63,528 nucleotides of DNA from positions 1 through 63,528 of the forward strand of contig NZ_JALJFG010000038.1 in NCBI RefSeq assembly GCF_023242475.1. The letters run 5' to 3'. This DNA is from Pseudomonas sp. MWU15-20650. Its GTDB lineage: Bacteria > Pseudomonadota > Gammaproteobacteria > Pseudomonadales > Pseudomonadaceae. Each line of letters starts with the position of its first letter. Positions within the stretch are counted from its first letter, which is position 1. Below, in pieces: positions 1-8,521 of the stretch. Both the position numbers and the translations under genes were made by a program. The notes under the pieces were generated by a model that saw only the letters and a program-made list of their open reading frames with translations, made no database searches and had not been told where the DNA came from.

Positions 1-79
1 TTGCTCCCGATGGCAGTGGGTCAGCTGAGAATAAGCTGACTGATCCACCGCTATCGGGAGCAAGCCCCCTCCCACATTG
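1..79. repeat. REP-like inverted pair at window start
   Basis: Two opposed copies of a REP-type palindrome: TTGCTCCCGAT at 1-11 and CTATCGGGAGCAAGCCCCCT at 51-70. Between them lies a small hairpin with arms TCAGCT/AGCTGA. The left end is cut by the window edge. The same unit recurs at about 3734, 33053, 37332, 46870, 52508 and 56077. Confidence 0.8.
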
Positions 80-95
80 GGTTTTGTGTGCGGGC

Positions 96-926
96 TTACT
101 GACGTGCCAGGCGCACGTTCAGGAACTGTGTATTTTCAGTGCTGCGGTACGGGTTGATATCCAACCCACCCCGGCGCACATAGCGCGCATACACGGTCAA
201 TTTTTCCGGTTTCAGCAAACGCTGCAAGTCCAGGAAGATGCGTTCAACGCACTGCTCATGGAAGTCCGAGTGCTGGCGAAAGCTCACCAGGTATTCCAGC
301 AGGCTGGCGTGATCCAGCGCCGCTCCGCGATAGTCCACCACCACACTGCCCCAATCAGGCTGGCGGGTGACCGGGCAGTTGGATTTGAGCAGGTGGCTGT
401 GCACGCTCTCCTCCACAACCCGCGAGTCATCGCAGCGCAGCAGTTCCGGGCGCGGGTGTTCGTAGGTGCTGACGCTGATATCCAGATCGTCAATGCACAC
501 ACCCGGCAACGCCATCACACCTTCGGCCTCGATGTCGGCCAGGCTGCGAATGCGCACGCTCACCGGCTTGCCGGCCGCAAAGCTGAGGTCGGTGCGCAAG
601 GTCGCTTCCAGGCTGGGCGTATCAACAAACGCGGTCTGGTTCAGCGAGTTGAGGTACAGCTTGAAGGACTTGGACTCGATGATGTTCGGCGAGTCGGCCG
701 GGATACTGAATTCACCGATGGCCACCACCGGTTTGCCCGACGGCAGCAACCAGGACAGTTCGAAGCAGTTCCAGAAATCCACGCCCTTGTACGGCAGGGT
801 TTCGGCGCTCAGGCCCAGCTCGGCCCACTTGGCGGCGCGCGGAATCGGGAACAGCAACGATGGCGTGTAGGTGCAGATGTATTCACTGGACTTGCCCAGC
901 GGCGAATGTTCGGCTGCGGGATGCAT
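96..926 (-). CDS. queF: NADPH-dependent 7-cyano-7-deazaguanine reductase QueF
   Basis: Reduces preQ0 nitrile to the preQ1 amine in queuosine synthesis, a cytosolic tRNA-modification step. The 276-residue product has the length of the two-domain (long) QueF type. The QueF signature ESKSFKLY is at residues 84-91 and the catalytic cysteine lies in SNCPVTRQPDW (C184). The ATG at 926 is taken as start because it gives the usual N-terminus HPAAEHSPLGK. The gene is convergent with nothing in the window and lies just downstream of the cupredoxin gene on the same strand, 66 bp away. The two functions look unrelated, so a shared operon is doubtful. Confidence 0.96.
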   Translation of the reverse strand: MHPAAEHSPLGKSSEYICTYTPSLLFPIPRAAKWAELGLSAETLPYKGVDFWNCFELSWLLPSGKPVVAIGEFSIPADSPNIIESKSFKLYLNSLNQTAFVDTPSLEATLRTDLSFAAGKPVSVRIRSLADIEAEGVMALPGVCIDDLDISVSTYEHPRPELLRCDDSRVVEESVHSHLLKSNCPVTRQPDWGSVVVDYRGAALDHASLLEYLVSFRQHSDFHEQCVERIFLDLQRLLKPEKLTVYARYVRRGGLDINPYRSTENTQFLNVRLARQ

Positions 927-992
927 GGCGGAAACCTGGCTAAATAAACCGCGCCAGTCTACCAGCCTTTGCTCCCGCCCTTAACAAACGCC

Positions 993-1514
993 TCACTCAA
1001 CGGTCAGTTTGCCCACCATACCCGCTTGGTAATGCCCAGGCAGGTTGCAGGCGAACTCAAGGCCGGTGGCCTGCTTGAACGTCCAGGTCAGCTCGGCAGT
1101 CTTGCCCGGCTCCACCAGTACACTGTTGGGATCGTCATGCTTCATGCCGCCCATGTCGCCATGGCCCATGGCGCTGTGGTCCATCTTGCCCATGCCGGTG
1201 GCGGTGAGCATGCCGCTGGCTTGCATCTGCAGCATCTCTTTCTGGTGGGCGGCATGCATCGCCGCGTCGCCCAGGTTGAATTCGTGGAGCAGGCGGCCTT
1301 TGTTGACCAGTACGAAACGCACGGTTTCACCGGCCTTGACGTCCAGGGACTTGGGCGAAAAGGCGATGTCCTGAAGCGTTACTTCAACGGTGCGCGTGGC
1401 TTTATCCGCCGGGGCCGGCTGGCCGAACGCGTAGGTGTGAGTCGCATCCGCCAGGGCATTGAAACTCAACGCCAACAGGCAGCCCGCCACTGACAGGGGT
1501 GTACGCAACGCCAT
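993..1514 (-). CDS. Secreted cupredoxin-fold copper-binding protein
   Basis: The 173-residue product has a Sec signal peptide (residues 1-22, cleavage after ALA) followed by one cupredoxin domain. Likely copper ligands are H77 (in LLHEFNL) and the C-terminal trio C156, H161 and M166 (in ACNLPGHYQAGM). Between them, residues 86-127 form a loop very rich in Met, His and Gly (MDHSAMGHGDMGG), typical of periplasmic copper-scavenging proteins. It is divergent from a CopRS-type pair with a CopR/CusR-like site between, so a role in periplasmic copper handling is inferred. Exact function, and whether it moves electrons or only binds copper, cannot be read from sequence. Confidence 0.85.
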   Translation of the reverse strand: MALRTPLSVAGCLLALSFNALADATHTYAFGQPAPADKATRTVEVTLQDIAFSPKSLDVKAGETVRFVLVNKGRLLHEFNLGDAAMHAAHQKEMLQMQASGMLTATGMGKMDHSAMGHGDMGGMKHDDPNSVLVEPGKTAELTWTFKQATGLEFACNLPGHYQAGMVGKLTVE

Positions 1515-1590
1515 CTTTCACTCTCCAGAATAGGTATCCAGCTTGGGCAACACTTTAAGATGGCCTCGCTGCCAGCCAGCTGACTGCTAG

Positions 1591-1606
1591 ATTACAACTT
1601 TGTCAG
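1591..1606. promoter_or_regulatory. Putative CopR/CusR operator (cop box)
   Basis: ATTACAACTTTGTCAG, read on the other strand as CTGACAAAGTTGTAAT, is an imperfect palindrome close to the known CusR/CopR pattern TGACAA-N2-TTGTCA. It sits 78 bp before copR and 77 bp before the cupredoxin start, so one site could serve both divergent promoters. Confidence 0.6.
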
Positions 1607-1683
1607 CTTGCACCCATACCCTGAAACCCACGGTATAAAGCTCGCGCCTACATAGCCCTACCCCCAACTACCAAGAGCCCTGA

Positions 1684-2364
1684 ATGAAACTGCTGATCGT
1701 CGAAGACCAACCGAAAACCGGTCATTACCTGCGTCAGGGCTTGGCCGAAGCAGGTTTTAGCACCGAACTGGTGGCCGACGGCACCAGTGGCCAGCACTTG
1801 GCGCTGACGGGGGACTATGACTTGCTGATCCTCGATGTGATGCTGCCCGGTCGCGACGGCTGGCAAATCCTGCAAGCCGTACGCAGTGCCGGCCTGGACG
1901 TCCCCGTGCTATTCCTCACTGCTCGCGACGCCGTAGAAGATCGCGTACATGGCCTGGAGCTGGGCGCTGACGACTATCTGGTCAAGCCTTTTGCCTTTTC
2001 CGAACTGCTGGCCCGGGTGCGTACCCTGTTGCGCCGTGGCAGCAGCGCGTCACAGGACACCGCCCTGCAACTGGCCGACCTGCGCCTGGACCTGATCCGC
2101 CGCCGTGTCGAGCGCGACGGCCAGCGCATCGACCTTACCGCCAAGGAGTTCTCCCTGCTGGAACTGCTGCTGCGCCGCCAGGGCGAAGTGCTGCCCAAGA
2201 CACTGATCGCCTCCCAGGTGTGGGACATGAACTTCGACAGCGACACCAACATCATCGAAGTGGCGATCCGCCGCCTGCGCCTGAAAGTCGACGACAACTT
2301 CCCCAACAAGCTGATCCACACCGTGCGCGGCATGGGGTATGTGCTGGAGGAGCGGTTCACGTGA
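1684..2364 (+). CDS. copR: Response regulator, OmpR family, CopR/CusR-like
   Basis: The 226-residue product has an N-terminal receiver domain with the acidic pocket near ED(7-8), phosphorylation site D51 (LILDVMLPG) and the conserved lysine in DYLVKPF. An OmpR/PhoB winged-helix DNA-binding domain fills the C-terminal half. It belongs to the heavy-metal response regulator group that includes CopR, CusR and IrlR. Its stop overlaps the GTG start of the sensor kinase, so the two genes are translationally coupled. Copper as the signal is inferred from the family, the cop-box-like site upstream and the divergent cupredoxin gene. Silver, zinc or cadmium sensing cannot be excluded. Confidence 0.88.
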   Translation: MKLLIVEDQPKTGHYLRQGLAEAGFSTELVADGTSGQHLALTGDYDLLILDVMLPGRDGWQILQAVRSAGLDVPVLFLTARDAVEDRVHGLELGADDYLVKPFAFSELLARVRTLLRRGSSASQDTALQLADLRLDLIRRRVERDGQRIDLTAKEFSLLELLLRRQGEVLPKTLIASQVWDMNFDSDTNIIEVAIRRLRLKVDDNFPNKLIHTVRGMGYVLEERFT

Positions 2365-3716
2365 TCAAGCGCCTGTCCCTGACCAGCCGCCTGGCACTGT
2401 TGTTTGCCGCCTGCACCGCCGTGGTCTCGTTGCTTGCCGGCGTGCTGTTCAACCAAGCCAGCGAGGCGCACTTTATTGAGCTGGACCAGCAGCTACTCGA
2501 CAGCAAATTGGTGGCGCTGCGCAGTACGCTGCACGGTGTCGATTCACGGGAAGCCTTTCTCCAGCGAGTGCCACAACTGCACGCCGAACTGGATCATCAA
2601 CCCGACCTCGCCCTGCGCATCACCGCAGCCGGCCAGCGCTGGCTGGATGGTGCGCCGAACATCACGTTGCCCCAAGCCCCCGGCCTGCACAGCCTGCAAA
2701 ACGCGGGCACCGACTACCGCGTGTACAACGCGCCGTTGATCGCCGACCAACCCGGTTCGCCACAGCTGACCCTGATACTCGACATCACCCACCACCAACA
2801 CTTCCTGCAGCGCATGCAGCATTTGATCTGGCTGACCGTCGGCCTCTCGGCCCTGGCCACCGCGCTACTCGGCGCCTGGGCGGCTCGCAGTGGGTTACGC
2901 CCGTTGCGGCGCATGGGTGAAGTGGCTGCCGGTGTATCCGCCCACTCCCTGAAGCAACGCTTGCCCCAGGAGCAAATGCCGGTGGAACTGGCGGAGCTGG
3001 CCCAGGCACTCAACGCCATGCTGGGTCGCCTGGACGGCGCGTTCCAGCGCCTCTCGGCGTTCTGCGCCGATATCGCCCACGAACTGCGCACGCCGCTGTC
3101 GAACCTGCTAACCCAGACCCAAGTCATCCTCACCCAACCGCGCCCGCTGGAAGATTACCGCGAGGCGTTGCACAGCAACCTGGAGGAATTGCAGTGGATG
3201 GCACAACTGGTCAACGACATGCTGTACCTGGCCAAGGCCGACCACGGTTTGCTGATGCCCACCCGTGAACCCCTGGCGCTGGCCGATGAAGTCGAAGCGC
3301 TGTTGGAGTTTTTCACCCTGGTGGCGGAAGACGCGCAGGTCACGCTGGTGCGCGAGGGTAATGCCCACACGAGCGGGGATCGCGGCATGTTGCGCCGGGC
3401 CTTGTCGAATTTGCTGGATAACGCGCTGCGGTTTACCCCGCCGGGCGGCGAAGTGCGGGTGCGCATGGCGCCCGGTGCAGAGGGTGTGACGCTGACGGTA
3501 GAGAACAGCGGGGAAGGTATTCCGGCGCAGGTGTTACCGCGCTTGTTTGACCGTTTCTACCGGGCTGATCCGGCACGGCATGAAGGCAACAGCGAGCATG
3601 CAGGGCTGGGGTTGGCGATTACCCAGTCGATTGTGCGGGCTCATGGGGGGAGGATTTTTTGTGAGTCGGGCCCTGGGTGGACGCGGTTTGTGATTGAGTT
3701 GCCGAAGGAAGATTGA
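2361..3716 (+). CDS. copS: Heavy-metal sensor histidine kinase, CopS/CusS-like
   Basis: The 451-residue inner-membrane kinase has TM1 at about residues 11-31, a periplasmic sensor loop, TM2 at about 155-176, then HAMP (RPLRRMGEV), the H-box FCADIAHELRTPLSN with phospho-acceptor H240, the N-box NLLDNALRFT and an ATPase G-box GLGLAITQS. The start is taken as GTG 2361, inside the copR stop (GTGA overlap). The open frame continues 47 codons upstream, but that part is only a shadow of copR. The domain order is that of the CopS/CusS heavy-metal sensors. It should phosphorylate CopR. Confidence 0.88.
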   Translation: MIKRLSLTSRLALLFAACTAVVSLLAGVLFNQASEAHFIELDQQLLDSKLVALRSTLHGVDSREAFLQRVPQLHAELDHQPDLALRITAAGQRWLDGAPNITLPQAPGLHSLQNAGTDYRVYNAPLIADQPGSPQLTLILDITHHQHFLQRMQHLIWLTVGLSALATALLGAWAARSGLRPLRRMGEVAAGVSAHSLKQRLPQEQMPVELAELAQALNAMLGRLDGAFQRLSAFCADIAHELRTPLSNLLTQTQVILTQPRPLEDYREALHSNLEELQWMAQLVNDMLYLAKADHGLLMPTREPLALADEVEALLEFFTLVAEDAQVTLVREGNAHTSGDRGMLRRALSNLLDNALRFTPPGGEVRVRMAPGAEGVTLTVENSGEGIPAQVLPRLFDRFYRADPARHEGNSEHAGLGLAITQSIVRAHGGRIFCESGPGWTRFVIELPKED

Positions 3717-3733
3717 TGCAAGCTGGGCCGGCC

Positions 3734-3806
3734 CTATCGGGAGCAAGCCCCCTCCCACCGTTGAAATGCATTCCAGATGTGAGAGGGGGCTTGCTCCCGA
3801 TAGCGG
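3734..3806. repeat. REP-like inverted pair
   Basis: Opposed REP units (CTATCGGGAGCAAGCCCCCT and its complement AGGGGGCTTGCTCCCGATAG) separated by a short spacer, between the convergent ends of copS and lolE. They can form a long hairpin on either strand. Confidence 0.8.
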
Positions 3807-3815
3807 TCTAAAGAA

Positions 3816-5063
3816 CTACGAGTATCTCAACGCATGTGCCGGCTCAATCTTCGCCGCCCGATACGCCGGGTACAACGTCGCCAGGAAGCTCAACACAAAC
3901 CCCGCCGAGCAAATCAACAGCACATCACCACCCTGCAGTTCCGAAGGCAGGTTGCTGACGAAATACACATCCGAGCTGAAGATGTGCTGCCCGCTCACCC
4001 GCTCCAGCCAGCCCACCAGTTCACTCACATTCAACGCCGCAATCACGCCCAGCACGCCGCCGATCAAGGTGCCGACGATGCCGATCACCGTGCCCTGCAC
4101 CATGAAGATCGCCATGATCTGCCGGGGCGTGGCGCCGATGGTGCGCAGGATCGCGATGTCCGCGCCCTTGTCGTTCACCACCATGATCAAGGTGGCAATA
4201 ATGTTGAATGCCGCGACGGCGACGATCATCAGCAACAGCAGGCCGATCATGGTCTTTTCCATCTTCATCGCGCTGAACAGGCTGCCCTGGGTGTGGGTCC
4301 AGTCATCGGGCTTGTAGCCCGCGCCCAGGCTGGCGGCAATATCCGCCGACACCTTAGGCGCCGCATACAAGTCTTTCACTGCCAGGCGCACGCTTTGCAC
4401 CTGGTTCGGTTGCCAATGCTGTATCTCGGCAGCGTCGGCCATGTTGATCAGGGCCATGGAGCCATCCAGCTCGGCGCCGACCTTGAAGATACCGACCACA
4501 TTCAAACGCTGCATGCGCGGGGTGATGCCGCCCGGTGCCGCCGTGCTGACTTCCGGCACGATCAGGGTGAGCTTGTCGCCCACGTTCAAACGAAAACGCC
4601 GTGCGGTGATGTCGCCGATCACCACGCCGAATTCGCCGGGCTTCAGGTCTTCGAGTTTGCCGCGCACGATATGCTGGGCCACGATCGAGACCTTGCCTTC
4701 CTGGGCCGGGTCGACACCACTGATCTCGATCGGCTGCATCGCGCCCTTGTAGGAGAACATGCCGTCCATTTGTGTGAACGGTACAGCAGCGGTCACTTGC
4801 GGATTCTTCAACGCGGCGGCGGCCACGGGCTGCCAATCGTCGATCGGGTTCACGCCAACGAGGGTGGCATGGGGCACCATGCCGAGGATGCGCGAGCTCA
4901 TTTCACGCTGGAAGCCGTTCATCACCGACAGCACCACGATCATGGCCAATACGCCCAGGGCGAGGCCGATCATCGAGGTCATCGAGATAAACGAGACAAA
5001 ACGGTTGCGGCGCTTGGCGCGGGTATAGCGCGTGCCGATGAAAATCGATAACGGTCTGAACAT
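3816..5063 (-). CDS. lolE: Lipoprotein-releasing ABC permease LolE (LolC/LolE family)
   Basis: The 415-residue inner-membrane permease belongs to the Lol complex, which extracts outer-membrane lipoproteins and hands them to LolA. It has TM1 at about residues 22-46, a large MacB-like periplasmic domain, then three TM segments of the FtsX type in the C-terminal third. It is a close paralogue of LolC two genes upstream: both begin MFRPL..FIGTRYTRAKRRN. It is the third gene of lolC-lolD-lolE, separated from lolD by a 59-bp gap that carries an intrinsic terminator. No clear Shine-Dalgarno precedes the ATG. C/E naming of the two paralogues follows gene order and could be swapped. Confidence 0.9.
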   Translation of the reverse strand: MFRPLSIFIGTRYTRAKRRNRFVSFISMTSMIGLALGVLAMIVVLSVMNGFQREMSSRILGMVPHATLVGVNPIDDWQPVAAAALKNPQVTAAVPFTQMDGMFSYKGAMQPIEISGVDPAQEGKVSIVAQHIVRGKLEDLKPGEFGVVIGDITARRFRLNVGDKLTLIVPEVSTAAPGGITPRMQRLNVVGIFKVGAELDGSMALINMADAAEIQHWQPNQVQSVRLAVKDLYAAPKVSADIAASLGAGYKPDDWTHTQGSLFSAMKMEKTMIGLLLLMIVAVAAFNIIATLIMVVNDKGADIAILRTIGATPRQIMAIFMVQGTVIGIVGTLIGGVLGVIAALNVSELVGWLERVSGQHIFSSDVYFVSNLPSELQGGDVLLICSAGFVLSFLATLYPAYRAAKIEPAHALRYS

Positions 5064-5080
5064 TCGCGGGCACCGTTGAA

Positions 5081-5115
5081 AAAATGAAAAAGCCCAGCGC
5101 CAAGCGCCGGGCTTG
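5081..5115 (-). terminator. Rho-independent terminator between lolD and lolE
   Basis: On the minus strand AGCCCGGCGC-TTG-GCGCTGGGCT folds as a 10-bp stem (5113-5104 with 5100-5091, one G-U pair) with a 3-nt loop, followed by TTTTTCATTTT. It lies after lolD and just 18-28 bp before the lolE start, so it would cut or attenuate lolE transcription. Confidence 0.75.
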
Positions 5116-5122
5116 AAACAGG

Positions 5123-5806
5123 TCAGATGGCGACCAGATGACCTTCCTGCAAGTGCAGCACGCGGTCCATCTGCCGGGCCATGCTCATGTCATGGGTCAC
5201 CACCAGGAACGCGGTGCGCATCTGGGTGCTCAGTTCCAGCATCAAGTCCTTGATGCCCTGGGCCGTATGGGAGTCGAGGTTGCCGGTCGGCTCGTCGAGC
5301 ATCACCAGGCCCGGGTTGTTCACCAGGGCGCGAGCAATCGCCACGCGCTGGCGCTCACCACCGGACAGTTCGGCCGGCTTGTGCTCCAGGCGATGGCCCA
5401 GGCCGACGCGCTCCAGCAATGCCTTGGCACGCTCGCGCGCTTGCGGGATCGCGGTCTTGCCGATCAACAGCGGCATGCACACGTTTTCCAGCGCGGTGAA
5501 TTCCGGCAGCAGGTGGTGGAACTGGTACACAAAGCCCAGCGAGCGGTTGCGCAGTTGGCCACGGGCCTTTTCACCGAGGGCCGATAGTTCTTCACCGGCC
5601 AACCAGACACTGCCCTGGGACGGCGTATCGAGGCCGCCCAACAGGTTGAGCAAGGTACTTTTACCGGAACCGGAACTGCCGACGATCGCCACGCGCTCGC
5701 CAGGGTGCAGTTCAAGTTGCAGGTTGGACAGCACCACAACCGACTCCGGGCCCTCCTCGTAGGATTTGCCCAGGTTGCGGCAGCTCAGGATTGCTTTTTC
5801 ACTCAT
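5123..5806 (-). CDS. lolD: Lipoprotein-releasing ABC ATPase LolD
   Basis: The ATP-binding subunit of LolCDE powers lipoprotein release from the inner membrane. Walker A GSSGSGKST is at residues 43-51, the ABC signature LSGGERQRVA starts at 147 and Walker B ends in DE at 171-172. The chosen ATG at 5806 gives 227 residues, the usual LolD length, beginning MSEKAI. An in-frame ATG at 5821 would add MSESG and overlap the lolC stop (5814) by 8 bp. Either way lolC and lolD are translationally coupled. Confidence 0.95.
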   Translation of the reverse strand: MSEKAILSCRNLGKSYEEGPESVVVLSNLQLELHPGERVAIVGSSGSGKSTLLNLLGGLDTPSQGSVWLAGEELSALGEKARGQLRNRSLGFVYQFHHLLPEFTALENVCMPLLIGKTAIPQARERAKALLERVGLGHRLEHKPAELSGGERQRVAIARALVNNPGLVMLDEPTGNLDSHTAQGIKDLMLELSTQMRTAFLVVTHDMSMARQMDRVLHLQEGHLVAI

Positions 5807-5813
5807 GCCCGAT

Positions 5814-7064
5814 TCACTCATAACGTAATGCCTGTGCTGGCTGGGTACGTGCCGCGCGCCAGGCTGGATACAGGGTGGCAAGGAAACTCAGGACCAACGC
5901 GGCGCCGCCCACCATCAACACGTCCTGGGCCTGAACCTGGGACGGCAAGTAGTCGATGAAGTAGACGTCGGCGTTGAGGAACTTGTGGCCGATGACTTTT
6001 TCCAGTGCGGCGATGGCGGCGCTGACGTTCAGCGCGGCCAGGATCCCGACCGCCGTGCCGATCAAGGTGCCGACCACGCCGATCACGGTGCCTTGCACCA
6101 TGAAGATCGCCATGATCTGCCCCGGCGTGGCGCCGAGGGTGCGCAGGATCGCAATGTCGCCCTTCTTGTCGTTCACTACCATCACCAGCGTGGAGATGAT
6201 GTTGAACGCGGCCACCGCCACGATCAGCAGCAACAGCAGGCCGATCATGGCTTTTTCCATGCGGATGGCCTGGTACAGGTTGCCGTGGGTGCGAGTCCAG
6301 TCGCGGGCGTAGTACTGGGAGTCACCCAGATGCTGGGCAATTTCCCAGGCGCCGCGTGGTGCGTCGAACAGGTCATTGAACTTGAGGCGCAGGCCCTGCA
6401 CCTGGTCCGGCTTCCAGCGGTGCAAGCGGGCCAGGTCGGTGAGGTTGGTCAAGCCGAGGTAGCCGTCGATCTCGCCGGCGCCGACGTGGAAGGTTCCCAC
6501 CACGGTAAAGCGCTTCATGCGCGGGAACATGCCGGCCGGGGTCACGGTGACCTCCGGGGCGACAAACGTGAGCTTGTCGCCGATGCCCACGCCAAGCTTG
6601 GCTGCGGCCTTGTCACCAATCACGATGCCAAAGCTGCCAGGCGCCAGATCGTCGAGTTTGCCTTGCAGCATGAACTTGTCGATGATCGAGACGTTACGTT
6701 CCTGGGCTGGGTCGATACCATTGAGCAGGATCTTCTGCACCTTGCCGTCACTGGTCAGCAGCCCCTGCATCTGGGTAAAGGGCGCAACGGCCACTACCTG
6801 AGGGTTCTGCTTGACCTTGTCGGCGAGGCTTGGCCAGTCGTTGATGGGCTCATCCGACTCGATGGTCGCGTGGGGCACCATGCCCAGCACGCGGGTGCGC
6901 ATCTCATGATCGAAGCCGTTCATGACCGACAGCACCACGATCATCACGACCACGCCCAGGGCGAGACCGATCATCGAGGTCAAGGAAATGAACGACACAA
7001 AATGATTGCGACGCTTTGCACGGGTATAACGCGTGCCGATAAATACGAAGAGAGGTCTGAACAT
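5814..7064 (-). CDS. lolC: Lipoprotein-releasing ABC permease LolC (LolC/LolE family)
   Basis: First gene of the lol operon, 416 residues. It has the same architecture as the lolE product: TM1 at about residues 22-46, a periplasmic domain to about 265, then TM helices near 272-298, 322-345 and 380-400. The motif DIAILRTLGATPGQIM in the C-terminal part is typical of FtsX-family permeases. LolC is expected to recruit LolA in the periplasm, while LolE binds the lipoprotein. The gene is divergent from the PilZ-like gene with 94 bp between starts. Confidence 0.92.
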   Translation of the reverse strand: MFRPLFVFIGTRYTRAKRRNHFVSFISLTSMIGLALGVVVMIVVLSVMNGFDHEMRTRVLGMVPHATIESDEPINDWPSLADKVKQNPQVVAVAPFTQMQGLLTSDGKVQKILLNGIDPAQERNVSIIDKFMLQGKLDDLAPGSFGIVIGDKAAAKLGVGIGDKLTFVAPEVTVTPAGMFPRMKRFTVVGTFHVGAGEIDGYLGLTNLTDLARLHRWKPDQVQGLRLKFNDLFDAPRGAWEIAQHLGDSQYYARDWTRTHGNLYQAIRMEKAMIGLLLLLIVAVAAFNIISTLVMVVNDKKGDIAILRTLGATPGQIMAIFMVQGTVIGVVGTLIGTAVGILAALNVSAAIAALEKVIGHKFLNADVYFIDYLPSQVQAQDVLMVGGAALVLSFLATLYPAWRAARTQPAQALRYE

Positions 7065-7158
7065 GTCGGGGCTTGTTCGGAGGAAAAGAAGACGTCCCGG
7101 TGGCGGGGTCTGGTAAGCAGCTTTACACTCAGACCATTACCGTTACCTGGGGTTCGCC

Positions 7159-7743
7159 ATGTCGACATTAGATGAAGAAGAGCGCCGCGAATACTACCGT
7201 ATCGACGACATGATCGCACTTCAAATCAAAAGCCTGTCTGCCCCCGAAGCGGCGAGCAAGGAAGTGTTGCTCGATGATTCACCGCTGTTCAACCTGCTCA
7301 GTGAACTGCACCTCAGCGAATTCGAAGCGCAACACCTGCTACGCCAGATCAACGAGAAAGATCGCAGCCTGGCAGCCTTCCTCAAAGTGCAGAACAAACG
7401 TGTAGATCTGCTTAGCCAGATCATGGCGCGCGGCTTGCTGGATGAGGTGGGCGCCCCGCAACCGGTGATCATTTCCGAAGGCGGTATCGATTTCCAGAAC
7501 CCCACGCCGCTGACGCCCGGCGCCCAGCTGGCGGTCAAGCTGGTGCTGATGCCCCAGGCGCTTGGCCTTTTGCTGCGCGCCCGCGTCACCCACTGCGACC
7601 CCAAGGGCGACAGCTTTGACGTGGGCACGGAATTCGAAGCCATGACCGACGCCCAACGCCAACTGCTGGCGCGCTACATTCTGCAGAAACAAGCCCAGGA
7701 GCGACGCCTGGCGCGGGAACAGAGCGACGCCCTGGATACCTGA
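7159..7743 (+). CDS. PilZ-like domain protein
   Basis: The 194-residue cytosolic protein is probably the orthologue of the PA2989-type protein found beside lolC in other pseudomonads. An RxxxR motif (R10-EYY-R14) near the N-terminus and VIISEGGIDFQN in the middle resemble the two cyclic-di-GMP binding motifs of PilZ domains, but the second one lacks the usual D/N before xSxxG. The middle of the protein (residues about 30-90) is helical, as in YcgR-like N-domains. Binding of cyclic-di-GMP is therefore possible but not assured. The gene is followed after 44 bp by the phosphodiesterase gene on the same strand, so the two may be co-transcribed. Confidence 0.75.
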   Translation: MSTLDEEERREYYRIDDMIALQIKSLSAPEAASKEVLLDDSPLFNLLSELHLSEFEAQHLLRQINEKDRSLAAFLKVQNKRVDLLSQIMARGLLDEVGAPQPVIISEGGIDFQNPTPLTPGAQLAVKLVLMPQALGLLLRARVTHCDPKGDSFDVGTEFEAMTDAQRQLLARYILQKQAQERRLAREQSDALDT

Positions 7744-7787
7744 ATTTCGTATGACCCCGCCGGGCTATCTGGCGCAAAGGAGCAACT

Positions 7788-8510
7788 GTGACCCTGATTT
7801 ACGGCCACCGCGGTGCCAAAGGCGAAGCACCGGAAAACACCCTGACCAGCTTTCAGGAATGCCTCAAGCACGGTGTACGCCGCTGCGAACTGGATTTGCA
7901 CCTGTCCATGGACGGCGAGCTGATGGTCATCCACGACCCGACACTCAAGCGTACCGCTGACCGGCGCGGCAAAGTCGTCGAGTATTCGGCAGCCGACCTG
8001 GTGAAGATGGACGCGCGCAAAGGCGGCCCGGGTTGGGTCAGCCCGTGCCCGATCCCACGGCTGGAAGAGCTGTTCGAAAAGTGCGACTTCGATCACTGGC
8101 AACTGGAAGTCAAAAGCGCCTCGCGCACCCGTGCCGCGACCACGGTGCTGGCGATTCGTGAGATGGCCGTGCGTTTCGGGCTGATGGACAAGGTCACAGT
8201 GACCTCAAGTTCGCGGGAAGTCTTGAAAGCTGCCGTGGAACTGACCCCGGACCTGTCACGCGGCCTGGTCGCCGAATACGCCTGGCTCGACCCGTTGAAG
8301 GTGGCGCAGAACTACGGCTGTGAATACTTGGCGTTGAACTGGACGTTGTGCACCCCCGAGCGGCTGGAAAAAGCCCAGCGCCAGGGTTTGCACGTGTCGG
8401 TGTGGACGGTCAACGAACCCGCGCTGATGCGCAGGCTCGCCGACTTCGGCGTAGATAGCCTGATTACAGACTTTCCCGGTTTGGCCACTGCCACCCTCGA
8501 GAATTACTGA
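7788..8510 (+). CDS. Glycerophosphodiester phosphodiesterase
   Basis: Hydrolyses glycerophosphodiesters to glycerol-3-phosphate and an alcohol. The 240-residue product has no signal peptide, so it is the cytosolic UgpQ-like type. Catalytic motifs are HRGAKGEAPENT (H7, R8), the metal-binding pair E34 and D36 (ELDLHL) and H49 in VIHDPT. Translation starts at GTG 7788, preceded by a strong AAAGGAG 5-6 bp upstream. The gene ends convergently with sthA, with a GC-rich hairpin in the 42-bp gap. Confidence 0.92.
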   Translation: MTLIYGHRGAKGEAPENTLTSFQECLKHGVRRCELDLHLSMDGELMVIHDPTLKRTADRRGKVVEYSAADLVKMDARKGGPGWVSPCPIPRLEELFEKCDFDHWQLEVKSASRTRAATTVLAIREMAVRFGLMDKVTVTSSSREVLKAAVELTPDLSRGLVAEYAWLDPLKVAQNYGCEYLALNWTLCTPERLEKAQRQGLHVSVWTVNEPALMRRLADFGVDSLITDFPGLATATLENY

Positions 8511-8521
8511 AATCGGTCTCC

